Both the position numbers and the translations under genes were made by a program. A stretch of 34,367 nucleotides of DNA from assembly GCA_003136575.1 (NCBI GenBank), contig PLEX01000225.1:14583-48949 (forward strand), written 5' to 3'. Position 1 is the first letter of the stretch, and every line of letters begins with the position of its first letter. Below the pieces are notes generated by a model. That model saw only the letters and a program-made list of their open reading frames with translations. It made no database searches and was not told where the DNA came from. Of this stretch, positions 22,780-30,936 are shown one piece after another. Source of the DNA: Bryobacterales bacterium (GTDB taxonomy: Bacteria; Acidobacteriota; Terriglobia; Bryobacterales; Bryobacteraceae).

Positions 22780-22913
22780 GCCAAACAGAGGGGTGAACTG
22801 CTCGAAGATGCCTCGGGCGGTATTGTGCGGAGCGGGAACAATCTCCTGTCTTGGAAACGTCGTGATGTAGTCTCTAAATTCCGCGCGAAGCAACATGTGC
22901 GGGATCAGACGAA

Positions 22914-23511
22914 ATTTTACGTCTCGACGCGTTCAGCCGATATGTGGTCGGCTGGATGGTCGCCGACGGGGAGAGCGCGGAACTGGCCAGACGGCTGATT
23001 GCGGATACCTGCGGTAAGCAGGCGGTCGAGCCGGGGCAGCTAACCATTCATGCGGACCGGGGTTCTTCCATGACGTCGAAACCGGTCGCCTTCCTGATGG
23101 CGGATCTGGGGGTGACCAAAACCCACAGCCGACCATGTCTCCGACGACAACCCGTATTCGGAAAGCCATTTCCGGACTCTGAAATACCGGCCCGGCTTCC
23201 CGGAACGCTTCGGATCGCTGCAGGATGCCCGAGCCTTCGCACAGGAGTTCTTCGCCTGGTACAACGAGCAGCACCGGCATTCCGGCATCGGGCTGCTTGC
23301 CCCCGCCGTGCTTCATCATGGCCTCGCCCCTGTCGTCATCGAGCAACGGCGGGTCACTCTGACCGCCGCCTATGCGAGTCACCCGGCACGCTTCGTCGCC
23401 GGGCCACCACAGCCGCCGGACGTGCCGGAGGAGGTCTGGATCAACAAACCACAGTCCACGGTAAATAAGCTTCAGTAAATTATGCTGCCAGGTGTCTCAA
23501 AAGTGTTGACA
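22914..23511 (+). mobile_element. IS3-type transposase remnant with right terminal repeat
   Basis: The C-terminal part of a DDE (rve) integrase domain. LDAFSRYVVGWMVADGESAELA and IHADRGSSMTSKPVAFLM, with the second catalytic Asp in HADRG, lie in one frame. One frameshift near 23130 leads to HVSDDNPYSESHFRTLKYRP with the catalytic Glu, then AFAQEFFAWYNEQHRHSGIG, ending at TAA 23476-23478. The N-terminal half, the OrfA helix-turn-helix and the left end are missing. The right end is marked by an inverted-repeat-like sequence at 23491-23511. It is a dead fragment of an IS3-family element. Confidence 0.87.
23491..23511. repeat. Right terminal inverted repeat of the IS3-type remnant
   Basis: Read from the outside on the minus strand this begins TGTCAACACTTTTGAGACAC. 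It lies 12 nt after the transposase stop and starts with the TG typical of IS3-family ends. No left partner was found upstream, consistent with truncation. Confidence 0.6.
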
Positions 23512-23662
23512 CGCACCGCTGCTCCAATTTTCAACGGCTTGCCTGAACCGGCTCCACTCTTTGCTCTGTTTGTCCTCCGTTACACCCCTTGAAGGCTTTT
23601 CTCTGCCTGATTGACTGTCGGCAGCCTGTTTTCGAACGGCGACTGCGTCTCCAATTCCAGGA

Positions 23663-23668
23663 TAAGAT
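23663..23668 (+). promoter_or_regulatory. Putative -10 element of the TPR regulator gene (TAAGAT)
   Basis: TAAGAT ends exactly 6 nt before the GTG at 23675 with no SD between, the same geometry as at 15935, 15984 and 20617. Confidence 0.45.
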
Positions 23669-23674
23669 ATTTCC

Positions 23675-25456
23675 GTGACACCCCAGGCTACGCCGCCGGC
23701 GGTCGGCAAAGAAGCCGACCAGAAGACACGACTTCAGTTGAACCGCATTCTCGGAAGCCGGACCTTCCATCAGGCCGATCGGCTCAAACGTTTCATCAGC
23801 TTCATCGTCGAAGAAACCGTTTCCGGTCGAGGCTCTCATCTCAAAGAGTTCCTGGTCGGTATGGAGGTCTTTGGTAAAGATTCCCGCTTCGACCCCCGTA
23901 CTGACCCCATCGTTCGCGTCCAGGCGCGCCGTCTGCGCTCCCGCCTCGCCCGGTACTACAGCGAGGAAGGCCAGGAAGACGAGATCCTCATCGATCTGCC
24001 GAAGGGCGGGTACGTGCCCGTCGTCAAGCGCGCAGAGGTGGCCGCTCCGAAACGACTGGTTGCGGCAACACTGGTCAGCCGGAATACGGTGGTCGTGTTA
24101 CCGTTCGCCGATCACAGCCAGCAGCACGATCAGGACTATTTCTGTAGGGGCATCGGGGAGGAGATTATACAGACGCTGATGAGAGAGAGCAATATCCGCG
24201 TCGTTTCTCCTGAGAATTACGCATCGTTCAGAGCCGAATCCGATCCGCGCGATGCCGCCAGCCGGCTGAATGCCGCTGTGATCGTCAGTGGCAGCGTCCG
24301 GAGGTCGCGCGATGTGTGCCGGGTTACAACCCACTTGATTGACGGCATCAGCGGACGCTATTTATGGACGGACACGATCGATCGCCCGATGGACGATATT
24401 CTTGCCGTTCAGGAAGAAGTTGCCGCGGCGGTGGGCGAAAAGCTGACGGCCGAGCTATCCGGTGGGCGTAACGCCAGAGGCCAAAAGCAGACTGGCAATC
24501 TTGCAGCTTACAACCTTTACCTGCAGGGCCGCTATCATCTGGGACAACGAACCGAGGAGGGCTTCCGTCTCGCAGTTGAATTCTTTGAACGGGCCATTGT
24601 CGAAGACGAACGGTACGCACAGGCCTACTGTGGCTTGTCCGACGCGTACGGACTGCTGGGACATTATGGAATCCTTTCGCCGGCGGAGGTGCTGACAAAG
24701 GTTGCGTCGAATGCTGCCTGGGCGGTGACGCTGGATGATAATTCGGCCGAGGCACACACTTCGCTGGCGCACGTGAAGGCCACCCAGGATTGGGACTGGG
24801 TTGGCGCGCAGCGGGAGTTTCTGCGCGCGACGCGGCTCGATCCACGGTATCCGACCGGTCACCACTGGTATGCCATGTCTTGCCTGGCGCCGCTCGGAAA
24901 GCTCGACGAAGCAACCGAAGAAATCGAGATCGCGCAGGCGCTGGATCCGATTTCGTCGATCATTTCGCGGGATCGTGCGATGATTTACTACTACCGGCGG
25001 GACTTTGATCGCGCGCTCGATCAATGCGACCACACGATCGAATCGAATCCTCATTTCTCCCCGGCGTACTGGGCGCTGGGACTGATCCAGCAGCAACGCG
25101 GGGACTTCGACGAGTCGGCGGCGGCGTTCCAGCGGGCCATTCAGCTTTCACCGAACAGTCCTCGCATGCGTGGTTCTCTGGGGCGCACCCTTGCTCTGGC
25201 GGGAAAGAAAAAGGAAGCGCTCAAAACTCTCACCGATCTGCACGACCTCGCCGCCAAACAGTACGTATCGCCTTTTGAACTGGCCTCGTTGCATTTTGCA
25301 CTCGGACAAGTGGAACCGGGCTTTGAGTGGCTTACCAGAGCCTATCAGGACAGATGTTACGAACTAGTGTCCATACGAGTGGATCCCCGCTTCGACTCCC
25401 TCCGCGGGCATCCGATGTTTACCGCTCTTGCCGCCAAACTGGGCTTGGATTCGTAG
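23675..25456 (+). CDS. TolB-like/TPR-repeat protein with N-terminal regulator-like domain
   Basis: A 593-residue protein. Residues about 18-115 form an alpha-helical domain typical of acidobacterial CadC/adenylate-cyclase-like proteins: SRTFHQADRLKRFISFIVEE, DPRTDPIVRVQARRLRSRLA and DEILIDLPKGGYVPV, reminiscent of a winged-helix regulator. Residues about 135-255 form a FlgO/TolB-N-like domain: VVVLPFADHSQQHDQDYFCRG, AVIVSGSVRRS and GRYLWTDTIDRPMDDILAVQ. Residues about 270-590 hold TPR units such as YNLYLQGRYHLGQRT, AYWALGLIQQQRGDFDESAA and RGSLGRTLALAGKKKEAL. There is no membrane helix. Such proteins are thought to be regulators or scaffolds, with targets unknown. GTG is taken as the start because of the TAAGAT box 6 nt upstream. 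It follows directly after the IS remnant. Confidence 0.9.
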   Translation: MTPQATPPAVGKEADQKTRLQLNRILGSRTFHQADRLKRFISFIVEETVSGRGSHLKEFLVGMEVFGKDSRFDPRTDPIVRVQARRLRSRLARYYSEEGQEDEILIDLPKGGYVPVVKRAEVAAPKRLVAATLVSRNTVVVLPFADHSQQHDQDYFCRGIGEEIIQTLMRESNIRVVSPENYASFRAESDPRDAASRLNAAVIVSGSVRRSRDVCRVTTHLIDGISGRYLWTDTIDRPMDDILAVQEEVAAAVGEKLTAELSGGRNARGQKQTGNLAAYNLYLQGRYHLGQRTEEGFRLAVEFFERAIVEDERYAQAYCGLSDAYGLLGHYGILSPAEVLTKVASNAAWAVTLDDNSAEAHTSLAHVKATQDWDWVGAQREFLRATRLDPRYPTGHHWYAMSCLAPLGKLDEATEEIEIAQALDPISSIISRDRAMIYYYRRDFDRALDQCDHTIESNPHFSPAYWALGLIQQQRGDFDESAAAFQRAIQLSPNSPRMRGSLGRTLALAGKKKEALKTLTDLHDLAAKQYVSPFELASLHFALGQVEPGFEWLTRAYQDRCYELVSIRVDPRFDSLRGHPMFTALAAKLGLDS

Positions 25457-25527
25457 GCGCCCGCCGTTTCTCATTTCCTGGAATTAACCGTAACAAGACG
25501 GTCCCACCCGTCGTTTCGCCGTACTCT

Positions 25528-25555
25528 CTAGCTTAGCTATAGCTAGCTAAACTAG
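25528..25555. repeat. CTAG-rich imperfect palindrome after the TPR gene
   Basis: Twelve-base arms CTAGCTTAGCTA and TAGCTAAACTAG pair with one mismatch around a TAGC centre, 71 nt after the TPR gene stop. It contains three CTAG tetramers, a sequence usually scarce in bacterial genomes. No T-run follows (a C-run does), so it is not a standard terminator. The rest of 25457-25823 shows no gene that I can support. Confidence 0.6.
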
Positions 25556-25823
25556 CCCCCCAGCTCGCCGCAATACTCATCACTGAACGATCCTGATGGC
25601 GGCGGAGGGATCCATGTGGGAGCGAGCGTTTGTAGCCGCGCCGCAGGGGAAAGTTACTCATTTTCCGCTTCACCCCTCGGGAATGCGCCGGTTGCGGCTG
25701 GAGGCGGCGAACTCGTCGAGGATTTCCCCGATCACCTATTTACGGGATTTCGCCAGGTCCTGAGGGGGAATAGAGTCAAAAGTGGTCATTTTGCGGCGGA
25801 CAACGCGCACGGCGTGGATATAG

Positions 25824-26084
25824 GACAGCTGGTCCGGATCCTCGCCGGCACGAAAGATCGCCGTTTTCGTAGACGGCTGCTTCTGGCAGGGCCGCCGCTG
25901 CAAGTACCTGCCGCGCAGCAACACGGAATTCTGGCGCAACAAGATCGAGGCGAATAAGCGCCGCGACCGCCGTGTGACCCAGGCGCTCAGGCGCGAAGGA
26001 TGGTCCGTCATCCGGGTGAAAGAATGCGCCGTTCGCAAGCCGGCGACCTTCGCAAGGATCGTCAGAGCCGTTGCAGCGAGATGA
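25824..26084 (+). pseudogene. Vsr (very short patch repair) endonuclease remnant
   Basis: The frame ending at TGA 26082-26084 encodes ARKIAVFVDGCFWQGRRCK, then SNTEFWRNKIEANKRRDRRV and ALRREGWSVIRVKECAVRKP. These are the second half of a Vsr-type DNA mismatch endonuclease, including FVDGCFWxG, the NTEFWRNKI helix and the GW.V.R.WE-like strand. The N-terminal half (helices and the PDI(V/A)F strand) is not in frame: a TAG closes the frame at 25821 and the bases before it give only a degenerate match. Intact Vsr nicks T:G mismatches next to Dcm-type methylated sites. No cytosine methyltransferase or restriction gene is nearby. It looks like a decayed relic of a restriction-modification island. 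Confidence 0.8.
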
Positions 26085-26294
26085 TGGAGCCGTGCGAATT
26101 CGGTATCGTTGGCCCGATTTCATCCCGCCAACAGATGGGCGAGATTGGCCCGCGCTGCGAGGGAGTCTGCGCAAGCGGCGGTCGAATCGACCGTTTCAGC
26201 ACCTAAAGCCTGATTTCACGATACAAGTGGTATTACGAAGAGGTCCTGTCGGGTGCCGTTGGAGATCGGCGACCCACCGCAACCCGTAACGCGT

Positions 26295-26300
26295 TACAAT
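26295..26300 (+). promoter_or_regulatory. Possible -10 element of the SDR gene (TACAAT)
   Basis: TACAAT lies 43 nt before the SDR ATG, with a purine-rich ribosome-binding site between. No clear -35 is visible. The interval 26085-26294 otherwise shows no gene. Confidence 0.3.
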
Positions 26301-26343
26301 CTCTGTTGGCTTCTTGCCCGACCAGCGGAGGGAACGGAGAAAT

Positions 26344-27150
26344 ATGTCTCAGAAAACAGCGCTTGTCACCGGGGGGTCATCGGGAATCGGAGCGGCCTGC
26401 GCCGCGATGCTTGCCGCCCGGGGCTTTAAAGTTTACGGGGCGAGCCGGAATCCCAAATCCGGGGCCGGATATCTGCCGCTCACAATGGATGTGGCCGACG
26501 ACCAGTCGGTCGAACAGGCCATCGCACAGATCCTGAAGGAAGCCGGCTCGATCGACGCGCTCGTGAATAACGCCGGTTGCGGAGTGGCGGGCGCGGTGGA
26601 AGACACATCCATGCAGGAAGCCGCCCACCAGATGGAAGTGAACTTCATGGGCGCGTTTCGCGTGGCGCGGCTGGTCCTGCCCGGAATGCGGCAGCGGCGT
26701 TCGGGCGTCATTGTAAACGTCAGTTCGCTCGGCGGTTTGTTCGGCCTTCCCTTCCAGAGCTTCTACTCGGCCAGCAAGTTTGCCATGGAAGGCTGGACCG
26801 AGAGCCTGCGATATGAGGTAAAACCTTACGGTATCCGCGTGGTTCTGGTTGAGCCCGGCGACGTGAGTACCGGATTCACGGGCAGCCGAGTGCAGGCGAG
26901 GGCCGCCGATCCCACATCCGCCTATGCCGCAGCATTTGCAAAGTGCATGGCGATTGTGGAGAAGGAAGAGAAAAAGGGTGTGCCGCCGGAAGCGATCGCC
27001 AGGGTGATTTGCCGTATCGTCGAGGGCGCTGCGAAAGGCCCGCGCTACACGTGCGGCGGCGCATCCCAGCGGCTCTCGGCCGTTCTGAAGCGCATACTGC
27101 CGGGGGGCTTGTTCGAAAGCATCATCGGTTCGTTCTACGGTTTGGGATGA
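26344..27150 (+). CDS. Classical short-chain dehydrogenase/reductase (SDR)
   Basis: A 268-residue NAD(P)-dependent oxidoreductase with all SDR landmarks: TGGSSGIG (9-16) for cofactor binding, DALVNNAGCG with NNAG at about 75-78, VIVNVSSLGG with the catalytic Ser near 128, and Y141SASK145. A late VEPGDVSTGFT loop covers the nicotinamide. The pattern NPKSGAGYLPLTMDV is like the group that includes bacterial retinol/steroid dehydrogenase-like oxidoreductases. The substrate is unknown. The start ATG 26344 has GGAG-rich sequence 6-15 nt upstream; the frame upstream to 26314 lacks similarity. It converges on the ICMT-like gene 18 bp downstream. Confidence 0.93.
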   Translation: MSQKTALVTGGSSGIGAACAAMLAARGFKVYGASRNPKSGAGYLPLTMDVADDQSVEQAIAQILKEAGSIDALVNNAGCGVAGAVEDTSMQEAAHQMEVNFMGAFRVARLVLPGMRQRRSGVIVNVSSLGGLFGLPFQSFYSASKFAMEGWTESLRYEVKPYGIRVVLVEPGDVSTGFTGSRVQARAADPTSAYAAAFAKCMAIVEKEEKKGVPPEAIARVICRIVEGAAKGPRYTCGGASQRLSAVLKRILPGGLFESIIGSFYGLG

Positions 27151-27168
27151 ACCGATCCCGGCCCGCAG

Positions 27169-27759
27169 TCAGCGCCAAAGCCTCAGCCGAACTATCAGCC
27201 ACGCCACGCCGATCAGCCAGCCGATCAGCGCCTGATACTCCTGGTTCTTCAGATAGAGCGCGGACGAAAACGAGTCGGGCCCCCAGTTCTCCGGCCATCG
27301 CGGAACCAGAAGCGGAACGCGCGAGGCGAACGCCCGATAACCGGGAAGAATGGCGGAAAGATGCTGTTCTTCGAGTTCGATCGCGGGCAAGTAGACGAGA
27401 ACAAAAATCGCGCCAAACAGCAGCGCGAGTCCCGCGCTGTCTCCGGCAGCGGCCAGACCGAATGCGGTCGCCAGCGTGCCAAGATAAAGCGGATTTCGCG
27501 TAGCCGCATAAGGCCCCGATTGCGCGAGACGCTGATTCTTGGCCAAGTGTCCCGCCGCCCATGCGCGCAAGGCCAGCCCGCAAAAAGAGACGGGAACTCC
27601 GAACAGCAGCGCCAGCACTGTGGGGTGCGAAAGCCAACCGAACGCGCCGAGCATGACGAAGCCCGCGGGCACGCGCATCCGCGCGGCGGCATCGGCGTAT
27701 GGCTTTGGGAACCAGTGGCGACGGGGCATGGCGGGCTGTGGCGGGGATTGAACCGGCAT
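27169..27759 (-). CDS. Isoprenylcysteine carboxyl methyltransferase (ICMT/PEMT)-like membrane protein
   Basis: A 196-residue polytopic membrane protein with the C-terminal methyltransferase signature of the ICMT/PEMT family: SGPYAATRNPLYLGTLA for SAM binding, followed by hydrophobic spans, and then the IELEEQHLSAILPGYRAFASRV region with the conserved Glu pair. Four or more membrane spans are visible. Bacterial members methylate lipids or isoprenoid-like substrates, and the actual target is not known here. The ATG at 27759 was chosen because it overlaps the preceding glycosyltransferase stop as TGATG, typical of translational coupling; a TTG at 27771 is possible. The link to a heptosyltransferase suggests cell-envelope lipid modification. 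Confidence 0.85.
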   Translation of the reverse strand: MPVQSPPQPAMPRRHWFPKPYADAAARMRVPAGFVMLGAFGWLSHPTVLALLFGVPVSFCGLALRAWAAGHLAKNQRLAQSGPYAATRNPLYLGTLATAFGLAAAGDSAGLALLFGAIFVLVYLPAIELEEQHLSAILPGYRAFASRVPLLVPRWPENWGPDSFSSALYLKNQEYQALIGWLIGVAWLIVRLRLWR

Positions 27760-28745
27760 CAGGCGTGGCAACTGACACCGATCGCGACGGCCGCAAAAAC
27801 CTCTTCGGGAGAGATGGCGCGCATCGAAGGATCGATGGTCGCGCCACGTTGGTGCGTCGTCTGTGCGCCGGCGACTCGGAAGACCCGAAAGTCGCCGCCT
27901 CGCGGGCCGTTGCGAGCGGGGTCGGTGGGGCCGAAAATCGCGACGCCGGATTTATTCAGCGCAGCGGCGAGATGCATCGGGCCGCTATCCACACCGATGA
28001 CGAACGCGGCGCGGCGCGTGGCGTCGATCAGGCCAGGGATGCCGCTCTCGTGGCGCAGAATCCACCGAGAATCCTCCAGCGGCAGTTTGGCCAACGAGCC
28101 GGGCGCACCGTTGAAGACGAGCGCCACGCCGAGGCGCTCCTGAATCATGCGGGCGAGCGTCTCGTAGTGTTCCAGCGGCCATTGTTTCGACGTCCATCCG
28201 GCGAGGGGGCAGGCAAGCACAAACGGCTGTGCGGGCAACTTACCCTCAGGCGCGCCAGGCGGTACAAGGAATGTAAGCGCAGTCCTGCCGCCGAGCGGGC
28301 TGGCGGCTCCGGCAGCGGCGGCCAGATCGAGCGCCTGATCGACGACATGAACGGACTTCGTATCGACGCGCGTCGAATAAAACCAACTCGCGGGACGCTC
28401 GCGGACAATGCCGGGGCGGAAGCCGACGATCCGCTCCGGTCCGGCAAAATGGGCAACCAGAGCGGATTTGATAAGGCCCTGGAAATCGATCGCGAGATCG
28501 TATGGGCGCGTCCGGAGCTCATTGCGCGTCCGGTTCCACGTGCGGGGCAGACGACGGTAAAACGGTACGACGCGGTCGACAAGTCCATTGCCTTCGAGAA
28601 GCGGAACCCAGGGCGACTCAGCAACCCATGTGATGTGCGCGCCTGGAAAACTGCGTTTCAGGGAAGCAACGGCGGGAAGTGCATGGATGATGTCGCCCAT
28701 CGCGCCCAGCCGCACCACGAGAATGTTTTTAACACCGCGAGACAA
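27759..28745 (-). CDS. Glycosyltransferase family 9 (LPS heptosyltransferase-like)
   Basis: About 328 residues of the GT9/WaaC-WaaF family, which transfers ADP-heptose onto the LPS core at the inner membrane. Landmarks are KNILVVRLGAMGDIIHALPA near the start, YDLAIDFQGLIKSALVAHFA, VLACPLAGWTSKQWPLEHYE and the donor-site motif VIGVDSGPMHLAAALNKSGV near the C-terminus. The start is uncertain: the codon before KNIL is GTT, so TTG 28745 (LSRGVKNIL) is the nearest usable start, and TAGACT lies 5 nt before it. An open frame runs on to 28955 but covers the next gene. Its stop overlaps the ICMT-like gene start. Confidence 0.87.
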   Translation of the reverse strand: MSRGVKNILVVRLGAMGDIIHALPAVASLKRSFPGAHITWVAESPWVPLLEGNGLVDRVVPFYRRLPRTWNRTRNELRTRPYDLAIDFQGLIKSALVAHFAGPERIVGFRPGIVRERPASWFYSTRVDTKSVHVVDQALDLAAAAGAASPLGGRTALTFLVPPGAPEGKLPAQPFVLACPLAGWTSKQWPLEHYETLARMIQERLGVALVFNGAPGSLAKLPLEDSRWILRHESGIPGLIDATRRAAFVIGVDSGPMHLAAALNKSGVAIFGPTDPARNGPRGGDFRVFRVAGAQTTHQRGATIDPSMRAISPEEVFAAVAIGVSCHA

Positions 28746-28789
28746 ACTGTAGTCTATCAAGAGCGCGGAACCTGGGGATCGAAGGAAAA

Positions 28790-29695
28790 CTACAGCGGGA
28801 TCTTCACAACCCGGTGCGCGTTCTCCCACGTAATCTTTCGGAAAACCGCCGGCGAAGTCAGTTGTTTCAGCGCGGAGAGCGTCTCGCGCGCCACGCACTT
28901 GCCCTTGATCAGCGGTTCCTGCGAAACCTGGCCGGCGCCCCGCCCGTCGCGGCACGGGCAGTCGCTGCCAAACATAAGTTTGTCCTGATGGCGCACCAGG
29001 AAATCGGCGGCAAAATCGGGATCCCGCCCGAGCGCGTTGCGTCCCGAGTTCGCCGAAAGATCCGCATGCAGATTAGGGAATTCCGATAGCATCCGGTCCG
29101 TCAGCCCGCCGGGCTTGATCTTGCCCGTCGGATAGGCGACGCCTTCCGGAACATCGGCGCTGATATTGGCCCAGAAAGCGTTGGCGTGCCCGATAAAGCT
29201 GGTCTTCGGATAAGCCTTCATCGTCGCGGGCAGTCCCTTCAGAGGCGCGGTGAACGAACCCGACTTGTCTTCCTCAAAGTGGATGGTCACAGGTACGTTC
29301 AGCTCCGCCGAGAGCTCATAAACGCGCCGCATTTCCGGACTATCCACCGCTACCTGGAATTTAATCTCGCCCAAGCCGAGCGCGCCGTCCATTACGCACT
29401 TCCGCAACTGGTCGATGCCGTCGGGCTGTGTGATGTTCGCCGAGACAAAACGAACATAGCGGCCCGGATGTTTGGCCATTGCCTCCTGCGCGCCTGCATC
29501 CAGCGCCGCCGGCGTCAGCAGATTCGCGACATTCACGCCCGAACCCTCGATGTGTTCGAAGTTGCCGTCGTTGCCTTTGAAATGCAGATGTATGTCGAGC
29601 ACCGGGCCACCCCATTCGTTCGAAGGCTGGGCGGGAAGGAGCGGCACCATGGCAGCCGTTGCGGCCGTGCCGAGAAGTTCGCGTCGAGTGATCAC
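28790..29695 (-). CDS. Tat-exported amidohydrolase (amidohydrolase_2 family)
   Basis: A 301-residue TIM-barrel metal hydrolase. The N-terminus MITRRELLGTAATAAMVPLLPA is a twin-arginine signal (TRRELLG then a hydrophobic stretch), so the enzyme is exported folded. The metal-site pattern is VLDIHLHFKG (DxHxH) near 33, VTIHFEED, TSFIGHANAFWANIS, and MFGSDCPCRDG with the catalytic Asp. Members are decarboxylases, lactonases or dihydroorotase-like hydrolases. The substrate is unknown. The start is GTG 29695, with TAAACT 7 nt upstream and no good SD. It lies 22 nt after the TIGR03790 gene stop and may be transcribed with it. Confidence 0.88.
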   Translation of the reverse strand: MITRRELLGTAATAAMVPLLPAQPSNEWGGPVLDIHLHFKGNDGNFEHIEGSGVNVANLLTPAALDAGAQEAMAKHPGRYVRFVSANITQPDGIDQLRKCVMDGALGLGEIKFQVAVDSPEMRRVYELSAELNVPVTIHFEEDKSGSFTAPLKGLPATMKAYPKTSFIGHANAFWANISADVPEGVAYPTGKIKPGGLTDRMLSEFPNLHADLSANSGRNALGRDPDFAADFLVRHQDKLMFGSDCPCRDGRGAGQVSQEPLIKGKCVARETLSALKQLTSPAVFRKITWENAHRVVKIPL

Positions 29696-29702
29696 CCCAT
29701 GC

Positions 29703-29708
29703 AGTTTA
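29703..29708 (-). promoter_or_regulatory. Putative -10 element of the amidohydrolase gene (TAAACT)
   Basis: TAAACT ends 7 nt before the GTG at 29695, within the short gap after the TIGR03790 gene. It is weaker than the other boxes, and an SD alternative is also weak. Confidence 0.35.
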
Positions 29709-29717
29709 CACCCGAAA

Positions 29718-30824
29718 CTATCGGAGGCGCATGAGGGGGTCGCCGATCACGACGTTCATCCAGCTCAAACCCGGAATTCCCATGTAAAAGCTTTCAGCCA
29801 GATTCCGCCCTTCGAAATAAGCGGGCAAAACGAAGTCGGGTCGCGGGCAGAATGCGAGGAATGGCTCGTAGACCTGCCCCGATGCGCCGGACGCGCCTTC
29901 GTGGATGTAATCCGCTGTCATGGTCTGCGGCGAGCCAAAGAACCAGGTGGATTGGTCGCGCCAGCTGCCGAGGGTCCACCGATCGGGAGGACGTTTGAAA
30001 GTGCGTCCGTCGGTGGAAACGAACTCCGTGGCGATCGCGCCTGGCAGCCATTGGAACTTGAGAAACCGCTGGTTCCGATCCGTGTCGTTCGATCCCCAGG
30101 AAGCGTAGCCGATCACGTCCCGAATGCCGGTCAGGACCCTGGCGGACTCGTCGAGGATTACGCGATCCTTCGGCAGCAGCAAGGCGGCGGACCGAAGCCA
30201 CTGGTTGCCCGGGGTACTGTTGTCGGCGCGCAGATCGATCACGAATTTGCCGCTGTTGCGCGCCAGAAGCGAACGGTCGACCATAGCCTGCATGTCGGCC
30301 ATGTCGTAGCCGGCGAGTCTGGTGACCATGTACATGGCGATTTGCGGGTGGCGAAACGGCGAATCGCGCTTTTGGAAGAAGGGATTGTCGATCGCGCCCT
30401 CGAGCGCGATCGTCTTGCCGCGAAGTTTCTGGTAAAGGAGCGTCAGTTCGGAATCGACGGACGCGCTGGTGTCGCGTAATTTGGCGCCGTTGCCTTTCAC
30501 ACGCAGCGGAACACCCTGCGTGGTGACGATGTACAGGATGGATTCTGTAAGTTTCTTTCGGGTCAGGAATTTCGCGATGGGATCCTCGACGCCGGCGTCG
30601 TACACGGCACGGGAAATGTCGTCTGTCTCGGGAACGTCGAGAACGCAGAGGTTGGAGGCGGGAATGCCACGTTTGCCTATGTAGTACTCGCCGATGGCGA
30701 TGGAAACCGCGGATCTCTTGTTGACGACGACCAGAACAAGAGACGGGGTCTGAGAGCGGAGAATCGCTGGGGCAAAACCAGCCGCACAGACGGCCAGGAG
30801 GAATGCGGCGAAAGATCTCAACAC
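29718..30824 (-). CDS. TIGR03790 family secreted protein
   Basis: A 368-residue protein with a signal peptide (LRSFAAFLLAVCAAGFAPAI, cleavage near 20-25) and the conserved blocks of the TIGR03790 family: LVVVNKRSAVSIAIGEYYIGKRGIP, NLCVLDVPETDDISR, ILYIVTTQGVPLRVKG, SVDSELTLLY, ARVLTGIRDVIGYASWGSND and a C-terminal GLSWMNVVIGDPLMRL. The family is found in Acidobacteria, Planctomycetes and Verrucomicrobia. Its function is unknown, though the fold suggests a caspase/gingipain-like peptidase relative (inference). The start is GTG 30824 or the adjacent TTG; AGGAG lies immediately upstream, with TACAGT just beyond. The amidohydrolase follows 22 nt downstream. Confidence 0.9.
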   Translation of the reverse strand: MLRSFAAFLLAVCAAGFAPAILRSQTPSLVLVVVNKRSAVSIAIGEYYIGKRGIPASNLCVLDVPETDDISRAVYDAGVEDPIAKFLTRKKLTESILYIVTTQGVPLRVKGNGAKLRDTSASVDSELTLLYQKLRGKTIALEGAIDNPFFQKRDSPFRHPQIAMYMVTRLAGYDMADMQAMVDRSLLARNSGKFVIDLRADNSTPGNQWLRSAALLLPKDRVILDESARVLTGIRDVIGYASWGSNDTDRNQRFLKFQWLPGAIATEFVSTDGRTFKRPPDRWTLGSWRDQSTWFFGSPQTMTADYIHEGASGASGQVYEPFLAFCPRPDFVLPAYFEGRNLAESFYMGIPGLSWMNVVIGDPLMRLR

Positions 30825-30861
30825 TCCTACTGTATCGACTCTGGTAAACTGAAGCAGATTC

Positions 30862-30936
30862 GGCGCTATCGTCTAACGGTTAGGACGGAGCCCTCTCAAG
30901 GCTTAAATACGGGTTCGATTCCCGTTAGCGCTACCA
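30862..30936 (+). tRNA. tRNA-Glu (CTC anticodon)
   Basis: A 75-nt cloverleaf with encoded CCA. The acceptor arm GGCGCTA pairs with TAGCGCT (one G-U), the D-arm is in GTCTAACGGTTAGGAC, the anticodon stem-loop is GAGCC-CTCTCAA-GGCTT with anticodon CTC at 30895-30897, and the T-arm is CGGGTTCGATTCCCG. CTC reads GAG codons, so this is a glutamate tRNA. It lies downstream of, and divergent from, the TIGR03790 gene. Confidence 0.97.

Noticed and set aside
30862..30936. Integration site at the tRNA-Glu 3' end
   Set aside because: No duplicate of the tRNA 3' end and no integrase gene were found in the window.
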